From Arthrobacter sp. P2b (lineage in GTDB: Bacteria > Actinomycetota > Actinomycetes > Actinomycetales > Micrococcaceae), in the NCBI RefSeq assembly GCF_900168295.1, contig NZ_FVZL01000001.1:124001-188000 (forward strand): a stretch of DNA of 64,000 nt, given 5' to 3'. Below, one piece after another: positions 44,993 to 53,133 of this stretch. Below the pieces are notes generated by a model. That model was not told where the DNA came from. It saw only the letters and a program-made list of their open reading frames with translations, and did no database searches. A program made the translations under genes and the position numbers. Each line of letters opens with the position of its first letter. Position 1 is the stretch's first letter.

Positions 44993-45808
44993 ATGAAACT
45001 TGGTTACTGTTCCATCACCTGGGGCGGCGTCGTCGGCCACCCCCAAGGCGTGACGAGCGTCAAGGACCTTTTTTACATGACCCACGGATCCATGAGCGAC
45101 GCCGTCCGGGACATCGCATCTGTCGGGTACGAAGGTGTGGAAATGTTCGACGGCAACCTCGCGGAGTATGCCAACAAACCGGAGGAACTCAAAGAGCTCC
45201 TGAGCAGCTCCGGGGTCTCCCTGGCAAGTGTGTATACCGGGGCCAACTTCATTTACGCCGACATCCTGCCCGACGAGATGCACCGGATCCACCGGGCCGC
45301 CGAGCTGGCGGCTAACTTCGGAGCCGAACGGCTCGTCGTCGGCGGTGGGGCACGACGCGCTGCCGGAACCAACGAGGAGGACTACCGCCGCCTCGGTGAA
45401 GCGCTGGACCGCGTCACGGACATCGCAGAAAGCTTTGGGCTGTCGGCAAGCTACCACCCGCATCTCAGCACCATCGTGGAGAGCCCGGACGAGCTGGACA
45501 AGCTCATGCCGCTTACCCGGATAGGCTTCTGCCCGGACACGGCCCATCTTGCAGCCGGCGGAGCAGACCCGGCCGCAGTCATCCGGAAGTATCCCGACAG
45601 GATCCGGCACGTCCACCTCAAAGACTTCCAGCAGACCCCGTTCACCTTCCTCCCGCTGGGCCAGGGCGAACTCGACTTCCCGGACATCATTGCCGCCATC
45701 CGGGAAAGCGGATACGACAGCTGGCTCATGGTCGAACTCGACAACTACGACGGCGATCCCCGCGAAGCTGCCGAAATCAGCAAGAAGTATCTCGAGAAAA
45801 TCCTCTAA
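44993..45808 (+). CDS. Sugar phosphate isomerase/epimerase (xylose-isomerase-like TIM barrel)
   Basis: A 271-residue AP-endonuclease-2-type barrel starting MKLGYCSITWGG. Likely metal ligands lie in YEGVEMFDG, SYHPHLSTI, FCPDTAHL, HVHLKDF and MVELDNYDG. ATG at 44993 follows CGAAAGG; the frame is open further upstream only as a shadow of the permease. Relatives include IolE, hydroxypyruvate isomerase and C-glycoside-cleaving enzymes, so it may epimerise, dehydrate or deglycosylate a keto-sugar. Its partner is the Gfo/Idh/MocA gene downstream. Confidence 0.87.
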   Translation: MKLGYCSITWGGVVGHPQGVTSVKDLFYMTHGSMSDAVRDIASVGYEGVEMFDGNLAEYANKPEELKELLSSSGVSLASVYTGANFIYADILPDEMHRIHRAAELAANFGAERLVVGGGARRAAGTNEEDYRRLGEALDRVTDIAESFGLSASYHPHLSTIVESPDELDKLMPLTRIGFCPDTAHLAAGGADPAAVIRKYPDRIRHVHLKDFQQTPFTFLPLGQGELDFPDIIAAIRESGYDSWLMVELDNYDGDPREAAEISKKYLEKIL

Positions 45809-45876
45809 CCAATTTTGACCATCAGGGAAAGCCAGCCTCGGCGACTCCCGTCTTTTCCGAAAGGAACCTCGTTCAC

Positions 45877-47049
45877 ATGCAGAACCTCAACGTCGGCCTC
45901 ATCGGTGGGGGCTTCATGGGCAAAGCCCATTCCCTCGCTTACGCCGCCATGCCCATGTTCTTCTGGCCAGCACCGGCTCTTCCGGTCCGCAAGGTCATCG
46001 CGGAGGCCAATCCGGAACTGGCCGCCGAAGCGGCCCGTCGCTTCGGCTTCGAAAACTCCACCTCTGACTGGCGCAGCATCATCGAAGATCCGGACATCCA
46101 CGTGGTGGATATTGCAACGCCGAACCATCTCCACGCTGAAATCGCCATAGCTGCCGCCGAAGCGGGCAAGCACATCATCTGCGAAAAACCCCTGGCCCGC
46201 ACGGGCGAAGAATCCAAGGCCATGTATGACGCAGTCAAAGACAAGAACATCGTCCACATGGTCGCCTTCAACTACCGGCGCACGCCTGCAGTTGCGCTGG
46301 CCAAGAAGTACATCGAGGAAGGTGCCATAGGCAAGATCCTCAGCTTCCGCGGGACCTACCTGCAGGACTGGAGCGCCGACCCTAACTCGCCATTGTCCTG
46401 GCGTTTCCAGAAGTCAATCGCGGGTTCCGGCGCCCTTGGCGATATTGCCACGCACGTCTTCGACATGGCCCGCTACCTCGTCGGCGAGTTCAGCGCCGTC
46501 AACGCGGTCCTGTCCACCTGGATTCCCGAGCGGCCCCTCCAGGCGGGCGGGGCCGATGCGCTCGGCACCGTACGGGGCGGAGAGGGCCCGCGGGGCCCGG
46601 TTGATGTCGACGACGAGGTCATGACGATGATCCGGTTCGCCAACGGAGCCGTGGGATCCGTGGAGGCAACACGCAACGCGCACGGAAGGAACAACTACAT
46701 CACCTTCGAAATCCACGGAACCGAAGGCAGCATCGTCTTCAACTACGAACGACGCGATGAGCTGCAGGTCTGCTTCGCTTCCGACCAGGCCGACCGCCGC
46801 GGATTCCGCACCGTTTACACCGGCCCTGCCCATCCCTACGGAGAAGGCCTGTGGCCCATTCCAGCTCTGGGCATTGGCTACGGGGAAACGAAGATCATCG
46901 AAGCGTACGACTTCTTCAAGGCCATTGCAGAAGGCGGCAGCGTGAGCCCCAACTTCGCCGATGGTTACCAGGTGGCCCTCATCGACGACGCAATTGTCGA
47001 ATCCGCTGCAAAAGAATCATGGGTGGAAGTTCCGCAGATCACCGACTAA
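45877..47049 (+). CDS. Gfo/Idh/MocA-family oxidoreductase of the third sugar module
   Basis: A 390-residue protein: Rossmann motif NVGLIGGGFMGKAHSLAYA, signature IICEKPLAR with the catalytic Lys, then a C-terminal domain with GDIATHVFDMARYLVG, where Asp/His fit the active site. AAAGGAA precedes the ATG. The pairing with an isomerase/epimerase resembles IolG/IolE-like and 3-keto-sugar pathways. It probably oxidises the imported sugar, inositol or glycoside with NAD(P). Exact substrate unknown. Confidence 0.9.
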   Translation: MQNLNVGLIGGGFMGKAHSLAYAAMPMFFWPAPALPVRKVIAEANPELAAEAARRFGFENSTSDWRSIIEDPDIHVVDIATPNHLHAEIAIAAAEAGKHIICEKPLARTGEESKAMYDAVKDKNIVHMVAFNYRRTPAVALAKKYIEEGAIGKILSFRGTYLQDWSADPNSPLSWRFQKSIAGSGALGDIATHVFDMARYLVGEFSAVNAVLSTWIPERPLQAGGADALGTVRGGEGPRGPVDVDDEVMTMIRFANGAVGSVEATRNAHGRNNYITFEIHGTEGSIVFNYERRDELQVCFASDQADRRGFRTVYTGPAHPYGEGLWPIPALGIGYGETKIIEAYDFFKAIAEGGSVSPNFADGYQVALIDDAIVESAAKESWVEVPQITD

Positions 47050-47054
47050 CCCCA

Positions 47055-47093
47055 TTTCCGGGAGGGACGGCGAAAAGCCGTCCCTCCCGGAAA
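47055..47093 (+). promoter_or_regulatory. Strong hairpin between the oxidoreductase and ABM genes
   Basis: TTTCCGGGAGGGACGGC and GCCGTCCCTCCCGGAAA form a perfect 17-bp stem with a 5-nt loop, 5 nt after the stop. It lacks a T run, so it may limit rather than end transcription into the ABM gene. Confidence 0.72.
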
Positions 47094-47123
47094 CCCAGGA
47101 CGACCATAAGCAAGGAAGGCAAG

Positions 47124-47447
47124 ATGCCACAGCCCCTCCCGATCCGCCAGGAGACTGCAGAAGTCTGGCTCATGCCGGTTTTCATCGCCAAAGCAGGGCA
47201 CGAAGCCGACCTCCAGGAAGCCCTCCACGCTCTTCAGACGCTAAGCCGGAAAGACCAAGGATGCCTGGAATACACCGTTTTCTCTGACGAACATCAGCCC
47301 GGTACCTTCGTTCTCTTCGAAGGCTGGGCGCGTGACGAGGACCTCGCAGCGCATAACGAAGAAGACCATGTCAAGGCGTTTGTGAAGGAAGCGGAACCGC
47401 TCTTGGCAGTACCGTTTTCCGTCACTCCCATCACGCCCCTCACCTAA
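47124..47447 (+). CDS. ABM-fold monooxygenase-like protein of the third sugar module
   Basis: A 107-residue protein with AEVWLMPVFIAKAGHEADLQEALHALQTLSRKDQGCLEYTVFSDEHQPGTFVLFEGWARDEDLAAHNEEDH spread over the usual ABM strands and helices (quoted in family order, not as an exact run of residues), with a conserved His late in the fold. AAGGAAGGCAAG precedes the ATG. It is the distal gene of the LacI-3 operon. As with the ABM gene in the fructose module, its task may be breakdown or isomerisation of a reactive sugar product. Confidence 0.83.
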   Translation: MPQPLPIRQETAEVWLMPVFIAKAGHEADLQEALHALQTLSRKDQGCLEYTVFSDEHQPGTFVLFEGWARDEDLAAHNEEDHVKAFVKEAEPLLAVPFSVTPITPLT

Positions 47448-47462
47448 TTCCGTTCCCTGGCG

Positions 47463-48788
47463 TCACCCCGACAGCACGGCGATTCCGTCGATCTCCACCT
47501 TCATTCCGGGCCCCAGTCCGGCGGAGACGGTGGTGCGGGCGGGATAGGGCTTGTCGAAGAACTCCCCGTACACCTCGTTCATGCCGGGGAACTCCCCGTT
47601 TCGCTGTATGAGTACGTTGCCGAGTGCAGTGGCGGGTGTCAGCGATCCTTTCGCGGCGGGCAGCCGGTCACCGTCGAGGGCAAGAGCGAGTGCAGTCTCG
47701 CCTGCCATCACGGCGGTGGCGGCATAGCCGGGATCACCGGGGCCCGCAGCAACCGCCTGGTATCGGTGTCCGTCCTCGGTGCGGGCGGTCACCTGGGAGT
47801 GGAACCAGCCCGCGCGCTGCATGCTTGTGGTCGGACCCGCACCCGGTGCCGGAAGAGAGCGGTCAAGCACCCTTCGGGTCGGCGGGAACGCCATCGCGCC
47901 TGTGAATGCCCGGAGCCCGAGTGCCATCGCCCTGGCGATGACCGCTCCCGCCGGTCCCCGGGCCACCCCCATCACCTCGCCGTACTGAAGGGAGCGGCCG
48001 TAGGCCCAGCCCTGCAAGGCGTTGCTACGGCGCACTATCCGGGTGTTGAACGGGGCCATGATGAAGGGCGCGGTCCAGGTGCCGTCATCGGAATGGCGCA
48101 CAGGGCCGGAGTCAGGGGGCTGTTGTGTCGTCGGTTCCCGTGTGCGGTCCGGGCTCAGAGCGTAGGGGTCCGCAGCTAATGATCGCAGGGCAGGGCTCAA
48201 TCGCATTGCGTCGAGCTGCCCGCGCATCGATTCGAGCGTTCCTCCGCTGATGCCAGCCTTGGCCGTAGCAACGAGTTGGACTTCGACCAGACCGCCAGCG
48301 CCATCGGCTTCTGCCGCCTGATGAAGCATCAGTACAGCGAGGTCAGACGGCACGGAGTCGTAGCCGCAGGAGTGCACGATCCGGGCCCCACTCGTCCTGG
48401 CCAAAGCGTCGTAACAATCGATCGCCTCGCGGACGAAGGACACCTCACCGGTGAGGTCGGCGTAGTGCGTACCGGCCCGCGCGCAGGCGTCGACGACGGG
48501 TAGTCCGTGTTTCGCATATGGACCGACGGTAGTGAAGAGTACGCGTGTGTTCGCGGCCAGGGCGGCGATAGAGTCCGCGTCCTCCGAGTCGGCTTCGATG
48601 AGGGCCCATGCCTGAGCCGCGACCGGCAACTGCGACCGAACCGTCGCGAGTCTGGACATCGACCGGCCCGCGAGACCGACTCGCATACCGGCCGGCGCAT
48701 GCTCCGCGACGTAGGCGGCGATCAGTCGGCCAACGAAACCCGTCGCTCCGTAAAGAACGAGGTCATGTTCCCGAGATGAGGTGTCCAT
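47463..48788 (-). CDS. Saccharopine-dehydrogenase-like oxidoreductase with a RidA-like C-terminal tail
   Basis: A 441-residue protein. Residues 1-396 match the saccharopine dehydrogenase NADP-binding/trans-acting enoyl reductase family: VLYGATGFVGRLIAAYVAEH at 12-31, YADLTGEVSFVREAID, HSCGYDSVPSDLAV. The family's usual end, TPATALGNVLIQR, is followed not by a short tail but by about 45 residues (FPGMNEVYGEFF..PYPARTTV..GPGMKVEIDGIAVL) that match the last third of RidA/YjgF proteins, including the substrate-binding Arg. This looks like fusion with a truncated ridA by deletion. Reductase activity may survive; the RidA piece alone cannot form its trimer. Confidence 0.82.
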   Translation of the reverse strand: MDTSSREHDLVLYGATGFVGRLIAAYVAEHAPAGMRVGLAGRSMSRLATVRSQLPVAAQAWALIEADSEDADSIAALAANTRVLFTTVGPYAKHGLPVVDACARAGTHYADLTGEVSFVREAIDCYDALARTSGARIVHSCGYDSVPSDLAVLMLHQAAEADGAGGLVEVQLVATAKAGISGGTLESMRGQLDAMRLSPALRSLAADPYALSPDRTREPTTQQPPDSGPVRHSDDGTWTAPFIMAPFNTRIVRRSNALQGWAYGRSLQYGEVMGVARGPAGAVIARAMALGLRAFTGAMAFPPTRRVLDRSLPAPGAGPTTSMQRAGWFHSQVTARTEDGHRYQAVAAGPGDPGYAATAVMAGETALALALDGDRLPAAKGSLTPATALGNVLIQRNGEFPGMNEVYGEFFDKPYPARTTVSAGLGPGMKVEIDGIAVLSG

Positions 48789-48947
48789 AACTGCAGCCTT
48801 TCACAGCGGCAACTCCAAGCTAATACACGGCTCCTTGTTTTGAGTCGACGTCACCTTGAAGGTCATAGTGTAGGAATCCCTAGGATTCTTTATTTCCCGT
48901 GGATAGTCTGGGGCAGGACACCACCCTAGACGAGCGTCAGTGAGAAT

Positions 48948-49763
48948 GTGATCGAAGCAGTTGCTGCGGTAATCGGCCGGAACAATGTCACCATAACCGG
49001 CCGGGATGATGGGCCTGTAATGATGTTTGCCCACGGTTTTGGCTGTGATCAGGCTATGTGGCGGAAGCTGCTGCCCTACTTCGTTGATGATTACCGGCTG
49101 GTGCTCTTTGATCATGTTGGTGCGGGAAACTCCGACATCAGCGCCTATGACTGGGAGAAGTACGGGTCCTTGGACGGGTACGCGTCGGACCTGCTCGAGA
49201 TCTGCGCTGCCCTCGAACTTGAGGACGTCATCCTGGTGGGCCACAGCGTCAGCACAATGATCGCCGTGATCGCCGCAGTGCGGGACCCCAACCGTTTCTC
49301 CCACCTTGTCCTGCTTGCTCCTTCGCCCCGTCATACGGATGACCCGTACGACGGGTACGTGGGCGGGTTTTCCCGGGAAGACATCGAGGGCCTGCTGGCA
49401 TCCCTGGACAGCAACTATTTCGCCTGGGCAGCGGCCCTGGCGCCCATGGTCATGGGCAATCCGCAGGAGCCGGAATTAGCGGAGGACCTGCGTGCCAGCT
49501 TCTGCCGGACAAATCCCGCCATCGCACGCCACTTCGCCGAGGTAACCTTCTTTTCCGACACCCGCCCACAACTGAAAAAGTTGCGCACCAACTGCCTGAT
49601 TTTGCAGTGCTCCGACGATCGCCTTGCCCCGCCGGAAGTGGGCGCCTACCTGCACAAGAATCTGGGACACAGCACCCTGATGCAGCTTCAGGCCACCGGA
49701 CACTGCCCCCACGTCAGTGCTCCGGAGGAAACGGCCCGGGCGATTCTGCACTACCTCTCGTGA
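48948..49763 (+). CDS. Alpha/beta hydrolase, RsbQ-like
   Basis: A 271-residue hydrolase with the RsbQ-type start RNNVTITG..GPVMMFAHGFGCDQAMWR, nucleophile elbow VGHSVSTM (S100), an Asp in CSDDRLAPPE and His in ATGHCPHVSAPEET. RsbQ acts with RsbP in general-stress signalling of Bacillus and resembles strigolactone receptors; no RsbP or sigma-B gene lies nearby. GTG start with weak ribosome site. A GAATCC-CTA-GGATTC inverted repeat at 48874-48888 lies in the divergent promoter region shared with the dehydrogenase gene. Confidence 0.85.
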   Translation: MIEAVAAVIGRNNVTITGRDDGPVMMFAHGFGCDQAMWRKLLPYFVDDYRLVLFDHVGAGNSDISAYDWEKYGSLDGYASDLLEICAALELEDVILVGHSVSTMIAVIAAVRDPNRFSHLVLLAPSPRHTDDPYDGYVGGFSREDIEGLLASLDSNYFAWAAALAPMVMGNPQEPELAEDLRASFCRTNPAIARHFAEVTFFSDTRPQLKKLRTNCLILQCSDDRLAPPEVGAYLHKNLGHSTLMQLQATGHCPHVSAPEETARAILHYLS

Positions 49764-50041
49764 CAGGCGCCGCACGCCCCCACCCTGGCTAAACTGCCAT
49801 GCGGTAAGCAACCGTCTAGCGAGGGCACACCAATCGGACGAGCTTTCGTGTTCGTCTTGACTTCTTTCTGAGACAGGCCCAGAACAGCGACTGCTTGAAG
49901 CATCCGAGATGCCCTCCGTTACCTTTCCAGCAGGTGGCGTCGGCGGGTGGCGGGACTAAAAGCGCCTCTGTGTCGATACAGTAGGAAGCTCAGTCTGTGG
50001 CCGCATCCAGCAGGGCTTTGATGAGGAGCTGATACCTCCCG
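49764..50041 (+). other. Stretch without a gene ahead of the broken ATPase
   Basis: No open frame with a ribosome site. It may contain further, unrecognisable parts of the degenerate ATPase gene that follows. Confidence 0.4.
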
Positions 50042-50486
50042 CATCGTACAGCGAGCTCTTCAGCCAGGGAGGCATCGGCATCTCCCCCAAACCTCATCCA
50101 AGAGGCCGCCGAAGCCACAGAGGGGGTATCCCTTCCTGATCCAACTGGTCGGCTACTACCTCTGGCTCGAAGCCGACAAGGCAGGATGGAAACTCGACCA
50201 GACCAACGTCCACCGTGGAATCACTGCGGCCCAACGACGGAACACGTTGGTGATCGTCGAATCAGCACTGTCAGACATCTCGGACAGAGACCGCGACTTC
50301 CTTGACGCGATGGCCGGCCAGGACGGGCCCTCTGCCGCCGGTCAGATCGGCGCAATCCTCAAAGCCAAGCCCAACGTCGTATCCAAGTACCGGAATAGGC
50401 TCATCGCTGCGGGCCTGATCGAGTCCGCAGGCTACGGCAAAGTCGACTTCGCAATCCCCGGACTCCGCCAATACCTCCGCGAGTAG
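50042..50486 (+). pseudogene. Remnant of an AAA-type ATPase gene (C-terminal part only)
   Basis: From about 50124 one frame reads GYPFLIQLVGYYLW, then a winged-helix tail (DRDFLDAMAGQDGPS...VVSKYRNRLIAAGLIES...FAIPGLRQYLRE) to a TAG at 50486. This is the usual C terminus of a ~400-residue ORC-like ATPase. The upstream piece NLIQEAAEAT fits the same family but is in another frame, broken at the GGGGG run near 50122, and an earlier shift is likely at the AAA near 50090. The Walker A half is absent. An apparent 79-codon gene from 50247 is only this tail. Confidence 0.72.
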
Positions 50487-50502
50487 CTTGACAGAATCTT
50501 TA

Positions 50503-51609
50503 TTATCGGCTCTGTGTCAGGCGTGGGGAGGGCGAAAATCGGCCGGGCTCCACGTACCGTTTATCGGACATCCCCGGTTCTGATGAGGAGCCTCTGACGA
50601 CCAGTTTCGGGTCGAGCTTTACGTGTCGGGGTTCGGTGCGTGATTCCGCTATGCGTTCCATCAAGAGGTCGACGGCGGCTTCACCTGTTGTAGCGCCGTA
50701 CTGATCGACTGTGGTTAGGGACACTAGCGGGTGACCTGCGAGTTCAATGTTGTCGTATCCAACGATTGAAACGTCGCGTGCGGTGAGCCCACGTTCGGCG
50801 GCGGCACGAAGTGCTCCGATAGCGAGAGTGTCGTTTCCGGCGAAGATGGCGGTGGGGGGCTCTTGGTCGTCGAGGAGAAGCCGCGCCGTGTCGTAAGCGG
50901 ATGCTTCTGAGGCATCTGCGTAGAGGACATGGGGGTGCAGGCCGTGCTTGAGCATCTGCGTTTCGTAGGTTTCCTGTCGGATGGCGTGCGGTGGCCTCGA
51001 TCCGGGCAGGTCCGCTGTCGGCTTGACGGTGAGGTGGGCAATTCGCTTGTGGCCCAGCTCGAGCAAGTGGCCCATCGCAAGCATGACCCCTGCTGCGTCA
51101 TCGTTCGTGACGGTGTCGTAGTTCTGCGGCTCGTCGTGCCGGCCGATGAGGACAATGGGGACGTACTCCGCGAGCCGGTCGAGTGTTGTCCGGCTGACGT
51201 CAAGGGAGATGGCTATGATGCCGTCCACTTCCCGGTCCACGAGTGATTCCAGTACGTGCTGATCTCCTTCCCCGGCAAGGGCTGGTGCGATGATCAGCTG
51301 GTAGCCGCTGCCGGTGAGCCTTCGCGCTGCCCCATTCGTAACCTGCGTGAAGAAGTCGTTGCCGATTTGGGGAATCTCGGAACTGATGGCAATTGTGAAC
51401 GTCTGCCCGCGCAAACTCCGCGCGCCGGTTCTGGGCCGATAGCCGAGCGCCTCAATCGACTGCTGTACGCGCTGCTGCATCGTGGGACTGACGCCATAGG
51501 CCTTGCGGATCACCTTCGATACGGCGCCCTGTGACACGCCTGCGTGGTTGGCGACGTCCGCCAGGGAGGGGCGCTTCTTCCGACCGGTCGGCGAGCTGGG
51601 TTGCGCCAT
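50503..51609 (-). CDS. LacI-family repressor (LacI-4) of the rhamnoside/glucoside module
   Basis: A 368-residue regulator with helix-turn-helix SLADVANHAGVSQGAVSKVIRK and an effector domain (IAISSEIPQIGNDFFTQV, SIVGYDNIELAGHPL). ATG at 51609 follows GGAGGGAG. It is divergent from the CUT1 binding-protein gene. A 30-bp perfect palindrome at 51692 and a half site at 51663-51676 lie between them. It probably represses the importer and the two cytosolic glycosidases. Effector unknown. Confidence 0.92.
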   Translation of the reverse strand: MAQPSSPTGRKKRPSLADVANHAGVSQGAVSKVIRKAYGVSPTMQQRVQQSIEALGYRPRTGARSLRGQTFTIAISSEIPQIGNDFFTQVTNGAARRLTGSGYQLIIAPALAGEGDQHVLESLVDREVDGIIAISLDVSRTTLDRLAEYVPIVLIGRHDEPQNYDTVTNDDAAGVMLAMGHLLELGHKRIAHLTVKPTADLPGSRPPHAIRQETYETQMLKHGLHPHVLYADASEASAYDTARLLLDDQEPPTAIFAGNDTLAIGALRAAAERGLTARDVSIVGYDNIELAGHPLVSLTTVDQYGATTGEAAVDLLMERIAESRTEPRHVKLDPKLVVRGSSSEPGMSDKRYVEPGRFSPSPRLTQSR

Positions 51610-51691
51610 CGTGTCTCCCTCCGTTGTGGATCGGTACTTCATAAAGTCTAACGGGCGCCGCGTCAATCGATTCACGGAAGCTGGACCCGAG

Positions 51692-51721
51692 TGTCAATTG
51701 ATTTACGTAAATCAATTGACA
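51692..51721. promoter_or_regulatory. LacI-4 operator, 30-bp perfect palindrome
   Basis: TGTCAATTGATTTAC is followed immediately by its exact reverse complement, centred on ACGT at 51705-51708. A half-site variant, TCAATCGATTCACG, lies at 51663-51676. Both are between LacI-4 and the importer genes. Confidence 0.85.
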
Positions 51722-51842
51722 TCGAGATGCGGCGGGGCTTAGCGTTGTCCTACGTCACATCGGAAATCCATTTCACTTGACCGCGTGACTTGCGCCTGAA
51801 CGCCCGGTTCACGCGTACCTCTGAAGTCCAATGGAGCATTTC

Positions 51843-53114
51843 ATGCGTAAAGCAATTGCAGCACTGCCTGTCGTGGTACTGACGGCCCTGGGCCTCGGCC
51901 TTGCCGGCTGCTCGGCCGGCCCCCAGTCAAATTCCGGCGGCGCAAATGGTGGCACGGTACTCAAGATGTCGGGTTGGGCCGACGACGATGTCGCTGCCGC
52001 GCTGATCAAGAAATTTGAAGAAGACAATCCCGGCGTCACCATCGACTACACCGGACTCCCCTGGCCGGGAATCACTACGCAGATCAACACGGAGCTCGTC
52101 TCCGGCACTGCTTCGGACATTGTTGTTGTGTTCCCGGGCAACGGTGGTCCGATCGCTGCGCAAACCCTGGCCAAGGGCAACTATCTCGCAGACTTGAGCT
52201 CGTCCGAATGGGTATCCAAGTACAACGACGCGAACAAGGCCGTCATGGGCGCCGACGGGAAAATCCTGATGGGCGCCAATGCCTCCACCATCATTCCCGC
52301 GATCTACAACTCGCAGGCCCTGAAGGCACTCGGTGCCACCGCACCATCGACTTTCAGCGAAGTACTTGCACTGTGCGGTACCGCGAAGGCCCAGGGCAAA
52401 GTGGCATATGGCCTCTCTGCCGTCGCTGGCGGAAACTACCCCTACCTGCCGTATGCCCTGTCGGCATCCCTTGTTTATGGGCCCACTCCCGACTTCGTGG
52501 AACAGCAGACCGAAGGAAAAGCCACTTTCGCTGGGTCCAAGTGGACCACCGTCCTAGACAAGTATCGCCAAATGGTGGATGCCGGATGCTTCACCAAGGA
52601 CGCGACCGGAACCAGCCTGGATGTTGCGCAGGAACAGGTCGCGAAGGGCGACGCAATCGGCATGGTCGCAGTCAGCCCGCAGATCAAGACCATAGAGGGC
52701 AAGGCTCCGGCGGGAACGACGTTCGAGACAGCAGCGTTCCCGGCAACGGACAACAAGTCCGAGACGATTCTTCCCGTCGGGCTCGGCGCAGGCCTCGGAG
52801 TCAACGCGAAGTCGAAGAACATCGATCTCGCAAAGAAATTCGTGGACCTGTACCTGTCTGAAACCGGGATGAAGATCGCACTCGAAACGAGTTCACTCTT
52901 CCCGAGCGCGCCCGTTGAAGGGTACACGCCGCCCGCCAACCTGGCTGGCGTGGCCGAGCATGCACGGAGCGAAAAAACGTTCTCATTCCCGGACCAGACC
53001 TGGCCGAACGCCTCAGTGAACCAGACCTACACCGAGGGACTGCAGGCCTTCATCGGTGGCAACAGTTCGGCTGAAGACCTCCTGAAGCAGATGGACGACG
53101 CCTTCAAGGGCTAG
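51843..53114 (+). CDS. Oligosaccharide-binding lipoprotein (CUT1, extracellular solute-binding family 1)
   Basis: A 423-residue lipoprotein with lipobox LGLAGCSAG and the family-1 fold (LKMSGWADDDVAAALIKKFEEDNPGVTIDY). ATG at 51843 has GGAG 6 nt upstream; an ATG 12 nt earlier contains that site. It binds an oligosaccharide or glycoside for the two permeases downstream. The module's GH78 and GH3 enzymes point to a rhamnose- and glucose-containing glycoside. A hairpin follows its stop. Confidence 0.9.
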   Translation: MRKAIAALPVVVLTALGLGLAGCSAGPQSNSGGANGGTVLKMSGWADDDVAAALIKKFEEDNPGVTIDYTGLPWPGITTQINTELVSGTASDIVVVFPGNGGPIAAQTLAKGNYLADLSSSEWVSKYNDANKAVMGADGKILMGANASTIIPAIYNSQALKALGATAPSTFSEVLALCGTAKAQGKVAYGLSAVAGGNYPYLPYALSASLVYGPTPDFVEQQTEGKATFAGSKWTTVLDKYRQMVDAGCFTKDATGTSLDVAQEQVAKGDAIGMVAVSPQIKTIEGKAPAGTTFETAAFPATDNKSETILPVGLGAGLGVNAKSKNIDLAKKFVDLYLSETGMKIALETSSLFPSAPVEGYTPPANLAGVAEHARSEKTFSFPDQTWPNASVNQTYTEGLQAFIGGNSSAEDLLKQMDDAFKG

Positions 53115-53133
53115 TTCATAGCCACTCACCAGT

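Noticed and set aside
50247-50486. A stand-alone 79-residue gene
   Set aside because: It is the continuation of an ATPase C terminus whose frame is open well upstream; no ribosome site precedes 50247.
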